From the NCBI GenBank assembly GCA_019918135.1, contig WBZZ01002562.1:5001-62500 (forward strand): a stretch of DNA of 57,500 nucleotides, written 5' to 3'. The position numbers and the translations under genes are program-made. Below the pieces are notes generated by a model. That model was not told the DNA's origin and searched no databases. It saw only the letters and a list, made by a program, of their open reading frames with translations. Positions 51,448-57,500 of the stretch are shown here, in pieces. Numbering within the stretch: position 1 is the first letter of the stretch; every line of letters begins with the position of its first letter. Source of the DNA: Paulinella micropora. Taxonomy: Eukaryota; Cercozoa; Imbricatea; Euglyphida; Paulinellidae.

Positions 51448-52970
51448 CTACTTTCCTTTAGGTTTAGCCGGCACGCACGTCACCTCGTCGTATGCTGGCA
51501 CAGTCGATTCCAGTCAAAGGTAAAAGTCCTCCTGCGTTGGGAACAAATCATAGAAATCTTCTCTTGAGATATAGTGCTTGCCCCCGCTCGGTGCAGACCA
51601 GTAAGGTTGGTTATCATTATCGAATAAAGGGAAACCCTTGTTTCCTGCATCTTGGGTAGACTCTTTGCGCCCGCCTCCAAAGCTGAAGACGTAGCATCTA
51701 CTCAGTTGTCGCAGTATACCTGTCCCGCTGGCGTCGTCCTCTGCTTCCTGCCCAACCGTCTTTGACTTACCCGTGCCATCCTTGGCATCGTGACGCTTCA
51801 GCAGCTTGTTATTGACGTAATTCATCGTCTGCGCACGAGCCTCCTGCGGAGGAATTGGATTCGTCTTTGTCCGGACCTGTTCGTAATTCTCAACCGCTCT
51901 GGCAAAGCAGTCGTTGGCTCTGCCATCCTGTCGTGTGTCTCCCATAAACTTGAAACCCAACACACCCAGAGCAAAGCCCCGCGCCAAGGCTGCGCTCTCG
52001 CGCTTGGAAGCGCCTTTATTGTTTTGCACAAATCTTTTGAGCTCAGCCTTGGCCTCATGCAGCGAGGGCGCGTGCATGTCGCAACCTGGACCATAAACTT
52101 CTACTCGCAGCAACTTGAAATTCGGCAGCGTTTGGTTTTGGTATATTTCCTGGAAGGCCCTCAGGACGCACACATCCCGTTCAGTACTGTCGGTCTTCAG
52201 AATGTCGCCTCCAACGTCAAGCAATGTAACATCAAAGTCCTGAGTGAGAAACTCGGTTGTTAGAAAGCTAGACAGCTCGCTGACCATAGACTTGTAATCT
52301 TGACTGCCAAATTTCTTGGTGGAGGGAAACATCCAGGCATCTGGCATGACAACCTTTGCTTCCCGAAGCTCTTCTTTAGCCTCGCTCAAAGCAATCGCCT
52401 CCTGCATCAAGGAGCCGTACACAAAGGATGAATTTTTCATCTGAATGGACACATCCTTGTCTGAGGGCACCATCTCCTTGAATAGGTCTGTAGAAATCAG
52501 TTTTTGCATATCTTCGCGAGTTATGGGTTTGATCTGGAAGGGCGCAGCCTTGTTCTGAGCGTTTGCGCTGCCCTGCCTGAGGTTGTTGAGCCATTGCAGT
52601 GCCTTTTCCTCCGTTGGCAGAGGATTTCTCACATATTCCGTTGAGCCATCACTCGTCTTCCCTGTCGAGCCACCCTGCATATTGTTTATGTAATCTTTTG
52701 GCGAGTACCCGGCCGTCAGGGTCAGCCATGTATGCTCGTTTTCATTATCATTTTTCTTAGACTGCAAAGATCCAATCACGGCGCGTAGCAGGGCAGCGTG
52801 GAAGTCACCCCCCCCCCCCCGCCCGCCCCGACGATCACGTGTCTCTTGGGCACCGTATCCGGATTGAAACCAGTCTGCGGATTGATGTATGGAACAAGCT
52901 TCTCCAACATTTTGGCTGGGCGCAATGGCTTCGTGCATTTGGTGCAATCTTCTTTTAGCTCGTCCGCCAT
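51448..52970 (-). CDS. Unknown protein sharing a domain with the F-box protein; frameshift and possible TGA readthrough
   Basis: ATG 52968-52970 (MADELKEDCTKCTKPLRP) with a CTKC pair. The frame passes to another within the C13 run at 52808-52820. Just after it lies FHAALLRAVIG, matching LPALARAVIG of the 30,435 protein. The shared family core follows: DFDVTLLDVGGDI and LPNFKLLRVEVYGPGCDMH. The rest is Lys/Glu-rich (AELKRFVQNNKGASKRES). The main frame ends at TGA 51514-51516 followed by CTG, a context related to leaky stops. Beyond it the frame stays open for 21 protein-like codons (LESTVPAYDEVTCVPAKPKG) to TAG 51448-51450. Which end is used is uncertain. It lacks the F-box of its paralogue. 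Function unknown; a Rossmann-like enzyme core is a guess. Confidence 0.7.
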
Positions 52971-53444
52971 ACCAACTCTGACACACAAACCTTTCTCTCC
53001 GGGTTAAACACCTTTAGCTTCTTTGATAAAAAAGAATAGTGAGCAAGTACGGGGAAAGAAGCAGAGGGCGAGGAGGACAGACAAAGGTTCAGGGGGGGGG
53101 GGGGGGCGCCCCCCCCCCCCCCCCCCTCTCCTCCTCTCGCCCCTTGCTCCCCCTGCTACTAACCCCCCCCCCCCCCTCCCCCATCCCAGCTCCGGCCCGA
53201 TTTTTTTTTCTTCTTCCTGTTGTCTCTTCCCCCTGCAAACAAAGCTACGTGCCACCCAGAAAGAGAGCCCAGCGCGCGCCTGTCGTCGCCGTCGTACCCC
53301 AGGGCTCCACTAGCCTGACATCCGTTCGTCACTTGTCCCTACAGTCAAAATCCAGGCGGGAACCAAATCTGCGATCACAAGCGTTTTTTTTTTTCCTTTT
53401 CGTTTCCTATTTTTATTCATAAAAACACAAGCCGCGTTTAATAG
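52971..53444. other. C- and G-tract spacer
   Basis: G14 (53091-53106), C18 (53109-53126), C15 (53164-53178) and T-runs; ATTCATAAAA-type polyadenylation signals for the leftward gene at about 53411. No gene supported. Confidence 0.6.
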
Positions 53445-54405
53445 TTAGGGCTGGGGCTCACGAATCGGCTTGCCACACCTGGGACAGATCCTAGCACAGA
53501 TATCGTCGTAGTAATTCAGCAACCGAGCGCTGCAATGACACCCTCGCGCCGTTCCTTGCTTTCATTAACTGCTGTACACAGGAGCTTATTTATCTTGTCT
53601 AATGCGCCTTTGAATTCTGCCAGCAGCTCCTCATTACTCTCCCACTGTTGTGTGCCTTGTAGACGCCATTTCAGTGAATTCATTTTATGTTGTGACTTTG
53701 CGCTCTTATCTTGTGGTGACTTCTGGCACCATTCCTCCACTTTTTGCCAGACACCACTCAATTGGGCAAGCTCGTGTCGCTCATTGGGATCTGTGAGTAT
53801 TTGGTGTGTATTACCTTTGTACACTTCTGCAACTCTTGGAGAAATTTCAATACTTCGTCCGGCCAAAGAGTGTGTAGCAGCTTGGGCAGCTTGCATACGT
53901 CCACAACATAACTTGCAAATTTATATTCAAAGCCCAGCTCCTTCTCAAACGCCTCCACCACAGACGTCCAAGCGGTCTCTAGATGTGTCATTACAAACGT
54001 CTGTTCGCGGTTAAGGTGGTACAGCTTTTTCCTTGCGTTTAGAAGCAGCACTTGCACTGCCATCAAGATTTTTCCCCAGTTACGATTAGACGTCGACCAG
54101 TCTGCAACATCTAGAATCACGCGAGCCGTGGCACTTGACGCTCCACTCTCATCGACGGGCTTGACTGATACGAATAGTGTCCCCTGCGAAAGAGCACGCA
54201 GATGAGTGTCCGTATTTGTAAATCGAAGACTAGTGAAACATGGGTACTTCCAAGTCAATTTAACCTCGGGATAAACACCCGACAGAAACTTTGCCAGCCC
54301 TGCCAGCCACGTGCTCTGTTTTTCTTCCAATTGGGCATTTAGCTCTAAGGGCCATGAATCAATCTCGTCGTCAGGAAATCTGGGCGCGGCTTTTTGGCTA
54401 ATCAT
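53445..54405 (-). CDS. Unknown protein ending in a zinc-binding Cys cluster; two frameshifts
   Basis: ATG 54403-54405 (MISQKAAPRFPDDEID). The first frame runs to about 53,820; the next (HQILTDPNERHELAQLSG; VWQKVEEWCQKS) continues to about 53,540. The final frame gives a Cys/His cluster, GCHCSARLLNYYDDICARIC then PRCGKPI, ending at TAA 53445-53447. On the minus strand AATAAA follows at once, which supports this as the true end. The cluster resembles a short RING- or ribbon-like zinc site. The N-terminal 200 residues look globular (VKLTWKYPCFTSLRFTNTD; VILDVADWSTSNRNWGKIL) but are unrecognised. Frame changes near 53,820 and 53,540 are inferred from protein-like continuity. Confidence 0.55.
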
Positions 54406-54718
54406 CGAGTCCAGGTCGACACTCCGTCACTGCTCTCTCTCTCTCCTGGCCGGCCTCTCAGCAAGGGTCGGCGCTCCGCTGGTACCCACGGGATATTATT
54501 AAATAGTTACTATACCAGACATTCATGGGGGATAGTGGAAAGGAAACAGCGGCGCTCACAAAAGCTCTTTCCTTTCCCTCCTCCCCCCCCCCCCCCCCCC
54601 TTCCTCCCTGCTCCCCTCTCTACCCCCGCGTGCCAGCCGGTGAGATACCTCAAACGGACGATTTTTTTTTTATTAAATAAAATTTATAAGAGACTTCCTC
54701 CAGCCCGCTGGCGCAAGG
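54406..54718. other. Spacer
   Basis: C-tract (54584-54600), CT-rich stretches and AATAAA-type signals (about 54672-54682). No gene supported. Confidence 0.6.
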
Positions 54719-55195
54719 CTAGCTCAGGACATTAAAAAGCAGTTGAAGCGCCAGCATGATCATCAGAGCCCCTCCCACCACGCCGCCGCCCCCCACGGCA
54801 GCCCTCGCAGCGCTGCTGGTGCATGTCAGTGCCACCTTGTAGCTGAGCTTACACTGCTCATTTTTGGACGCCGGGCTCACACACTTGATTGTGACATGCA
54901 AGACGCCGGAGTCCACCAATTGCTCCCCGCCGCACAATGCAAAAAAACACGGGGAAGGTAAATCGTTCATCCCGTTACTTAATCCCGCCATAGCTTTTAG
55001 TTTATTCCAGTTGCTTTCATCCTGAAGACTGCTGGAAACTTGGAAGCTATCCCCTGCGTTTTGATCCGGTGTCATGTTGTTGGCCCGCACCGCAACTTGG
55101 ATTGTTCTTTCTGCGTCCCTGCCCTGGCAAGGCTCGTAATTAAAGTCGAGTTGCTGAGTCTCGTTCGCCCTGGGGGGGGGGGGGGGGGGGGGGGG
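54719..55195 (-). CDS. Membrane-anchored Cys-rich protein, distant member of the glycoprotein family
   Basis: TAG at 54719-54721. The convincing part starts just downstream (in minus orientation) of a long C-tract (about 55171-55194) with ANETQQLDFNYEPCQGRD, has several Cys, then NEQCKLSYKVALTC and a C-terminal hydrophobic anchor (GGALMIMLALQLLFNVL). The pattern C-x-(I/L)-S-Y-x-(I/V)-x3-C before a membrane span matches CNISYAINAEC in the 17,433 and 24,806 genes. No ATG or signal peptide is seen in this frame before the C-tract; the start is probably in another frame upstream, displaced by the homopolymer, so the 5' end is undefined. Confidence 0.5.
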   Translation of the reverse strand, partial: PPPPPPPPRANETQQLDFNYEPCQGRDAERTIQVAVRANNMTPDQNAGDSFQVSSSLQDESNWNKLKAMAGLSNGMNDLPSPCFFALCGGEQLVDSGVLHVTIKCVSPASKNEQCKLSYKVALTCTSSAARAAVGGGGVVGGALMIMLALQLLFNVLS

Positions 55196-56064
55196 AGAGA
55201 AAGAGAGAGCGAAGGGCTGTGTTAGGCTTTTTCTAACCAGCCAGGCTCGTGGATCACGCAATAGAGATTGTCGTCCAGTGCTTGTGCGCAGCAGCCGTCC
55301 TGCCTGCAGATGGGCAGCGAGGGCCGCGTCTTTGCCAGCAAGAGTCCCGAGATAAACGAAAGCAGCTCCTCCTCGCCTTGGCCCCCTACTGAATCTGATG
55401 CTGACGCTCCTGTCTATAAAACAAAGCACACAAGCAGAAGCCTAGGTACTACGACAGGCAGTCATTCATTTTTGCACGCGAACAGGAGGGGAGAGAAACC
55501 TGTTGTTGCGCAGACATCCCAGAGAAGAATTTCTTTTCTTTTGTGTATGCTTGTTTAATCTCACGTGCTCAGTGGTTTTTTTTACGCATAAGCCAAGGGG
55601 GGGGTGCCCCCCCCTGTCTTTTGCCTCCCCACCCCCCCCCCCCCCCCAACGTGAGTAAGTCCGCAGGGGGAAAGGGGAGGAGGGGCAGCAAGAGGTGGCT
55701 GAGAGAGAGAGAGAGAGAGAGAGATCCCGCTGAGAAGAAGGCAGCCTAGGCCGGTGTTCCCATGTGGTATTGGTAGAGCGCGTTGCCGCCCACGGGCATG
55801 GCGCTCCTTTTTCAAACCTTGGCTTTCCTCAATATCTTTTGCAATATCGATGACAGCAATATGGTTTTTTGTTAATAAAACAGAAACAGGGATAGGGGAG
55901 GGAGAGTGTGCTAGGATATTAACAAACCGAGAGGAAACTGCAGAATTGCTATCCAGCGTAGGCTTTGAAGACACACACACACACACACACATTTCTTTTT
56001 TGCAGGTCCCAGCCGATATTCTTTAGCCCTCAGCGCCGGCTGGCCCGCAAGCGAAGGAAGCTAG
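55196..56064. other. Right margin of the element: tracts and microsatellites
   Basis: GA-run (55195-55210), G/C-tracts (55600-55612, 55632-55648), GA repeat (55702-55724) and CA repeat (55971-55991). No gene convincingly supported. Composition changes from interior-like to AT-richer between about 55,750 and 56,000, so the right junction may lie here. Confidence 0.45.
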
Positions 56065-56136
56065 TGAGCCTGCCCTTTTGGCAGATGGATCGTGACTACC
56101 TGAGCCTGCCCTTTTGGCAGATGGATCTTGACTACC
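56065..56136 (+). repeat. 36-bp tandem duplication
   Basis: Two copies (56065-56100 and 56101-56136) of a unit starting TGAGCCTGCCCTTTTGGCAG, differing at one base. A short open frame across it encodes LSLPFWQMD twice, but I do not call a gene. Confidence 0.9.
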
Positions 56137-57500
56137 TGCTTCTGTTTGTTGCAAACATTGCAGCGCTCTGCTTGATTGACGATATAGTGCAGTGCCTTTT
56201 GTTTCAGCGCCTGGTTGCCGGAGACAAACCAAGTAGAGGCCATAGAAATACAATGATTTGCACCCAGGGGTGACCCTAACACAAACAAAAGCCAAACACA
56301 TACTGTGTTGGTCGACTGCATAGAGTGTGGAAGAACAGAAATACGACACAAAAATGCAAAGACAGGTGAACGATCTGTCCCACATATGTGGTTTTTGATG
56401 ATCTCTGATCTTCCACGTTCGTTGAGTAGTACCTTCCTTGTAGGAGGTGCTTTCAAATCGATCTGTCGACAGAGCACACAAAACTCGTGTGTGCAGTTTC
56501 CACTTGAAAGGAAAATTCGAATTGTGAGTTTGGATACAACCCCAAGGGATAAATACACAACGAACTCTTATTAAAAGACCCTATGGCTGCAAACAGCCCT
56601 AACTCCTAAGAGTAGGTGAAATACCAGTAAATAGCTGAGAGGTCACTTCGTTTACTTACGTTGATTTCTACTGGTTTGCAGATTTGGTTTGCAAAGTACG
56701 ATCTTGAGTGAACGTAGATTGTGAATAGCTCTTAGACGACACTTGAAGTTAAATGTGCAAAGTACTTGAAGGTTGCTTCAAGTTCAAGTGATTGGTGTTC
56801 AAGTGGAAGTCCTGAACTTTCATTTGGGAAAGTCACGAGTCTTTCTGATCCTAATGGCTGTGCACGCAGTGCACTGCAAATATCATTTTCATGTTCTCTG
56901 GACTGTGTTCCCCAAAATTCACAGATTTTGCGGTTTTCGGCATATCGTGGGAAAAAGGCAGCAGAGAAGGGAAAAATTGCATTTGCTGTAAAAACTTTGA
57001 TTAAATCGTTTGAAGTCATTCCTGGACGAAATCGACAGCTAGTTAGTGAAGTCGAAACATGGTGCAGAGGAGAATCTAACGGGACGGTCAAAAACAGTAA
57101 AATGTCAACGGTAGTGGTTTTAGCCTGTCGTTAAAGTGCTCAGTCTGATACGGTACTACCGGTACAGTAATAAAGCAAAAGAAGTCATACTCGACAGTAT
57201 GTTACCGGTATAACCAGGGGTGGTTTGAAAATAACGTTGAAGCTTACTAGTACTAAATTAACATTATATTAAGGTACAGTCTACTAGTCTAAACCTTACC
57301 CGGGCAATCCACATTTGTGGTTTAAAGCAGATCAATCGACGATAGCCTCCGCAATGCTTCTCGTCGTGTACCGGCTGTTAGAACATATGTCTAAATACTG
57401 TTCCTGCACAGAGGTAGCAAGCCGTCCACGGACCGGTTCAAGCTCAGTCACGATCGCATCGTACCACAAGCTTTATTGAAAAGGCACAGACAGAACAACA
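56137..57500. other. AT-rich flank without recognised genes
   Basis: Short overlapping open frames on both strands (for example 56061-56558 minus and 56766-57134 plus) show no domain, splice pattern or preferred composition. Probably host intergenic or repeat DNA. A TACCGGTA-type repeat stretch occurs at about 57,150-57,215. Confidence 0.5.

Noticed and set aside
6680..55750. Full reassignment of UGA to Trp or UAR to Gln
   Set aside because: All three stops occur inside genes and TGA, TAA and TAG also appear to end genes, so a consistent variant code is not supported.
1..57500. CRISPR array, tRNA and rRNA genes
   Set aside because: No regularly spaced short repeats with unique spacers and no convincing tRNA or rRNA sequence were seen by eye.

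Overview
The window looks like a protist (eukaryotic, non-animal) genome segment that carries a large DNA-virus-derived insertion. The outer flanks (about 1-6,650 and 56,000-57,500) and a small island at about 41,940-42,830 are AT-richer. They hold intron-like GT..AG structure, decayed repetitive genes with RanBP2-type zinc fingers, and one two-exon gene. The interior (about 6,680-55,750) is GC-rich and gene-dense on both strands. It has short intergenic spacers packed with G or C homopolymers, and most of its genes lack spliceosomal introns. I cannot name the host.

The viral signal rests on two replication genes. One is a UL52/PrimPol-type primase (14,919-17,000, minus) with all three catalytic motifs and a C-H-C-C zinc knuckle. 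The other is a fragment resembling the C-terminal half of a herpesvirus UL9-type origin-binding helicase (13,070-13,612). The remaining interior genes fit a large protist virus: divergent protein kinases, Sel1, F-box, BspA/EGF/discoidin-like and PKD surface proteins, small membrane glycoproteins and a histidine phosphatase. I saw no capsid protein, terminase or DNA polymerase, so assignment to herpes-like, mirus-like or giant viruses is inference.

Layout: 6.7-13.1 kb, a huge cysteine-rich surface-protein gene with many lesions; 13.1-13.6, helicase fragment; 13.65-14.27, 260-bp tandem repeats; 14.5-17.0, primase; 17.4-20.2, membrane protein and kinase cassette; 20.5-32.9, unknown, Sel1, PKD, phosphatase and F-box genes; 32.9-37.4, truncated BspA gene joined to a decayed second copy of the membrane/kinase cassette; 38.4-41.9, direct and inverted repeats; 42.1-42.8, spliced host-like gene; 43.2-50.6, PPPY protein and two tandem BspA/EGF adhesin genes bounded by a shared short repeat; 50.6-55.2, further unknown and membrane genes.

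The most striking property is that many genes continue in the same frame through a single TAG, TGA or TAA, or change frame exactly at a homopolymer or short duplication. In several cases paralogues or domain architecture show that sequence on both sides of the stop belongs to one protein. The simplest reading is an endogenised virus at an early stage of decay, but readthrough or codon recoding is not excluded.
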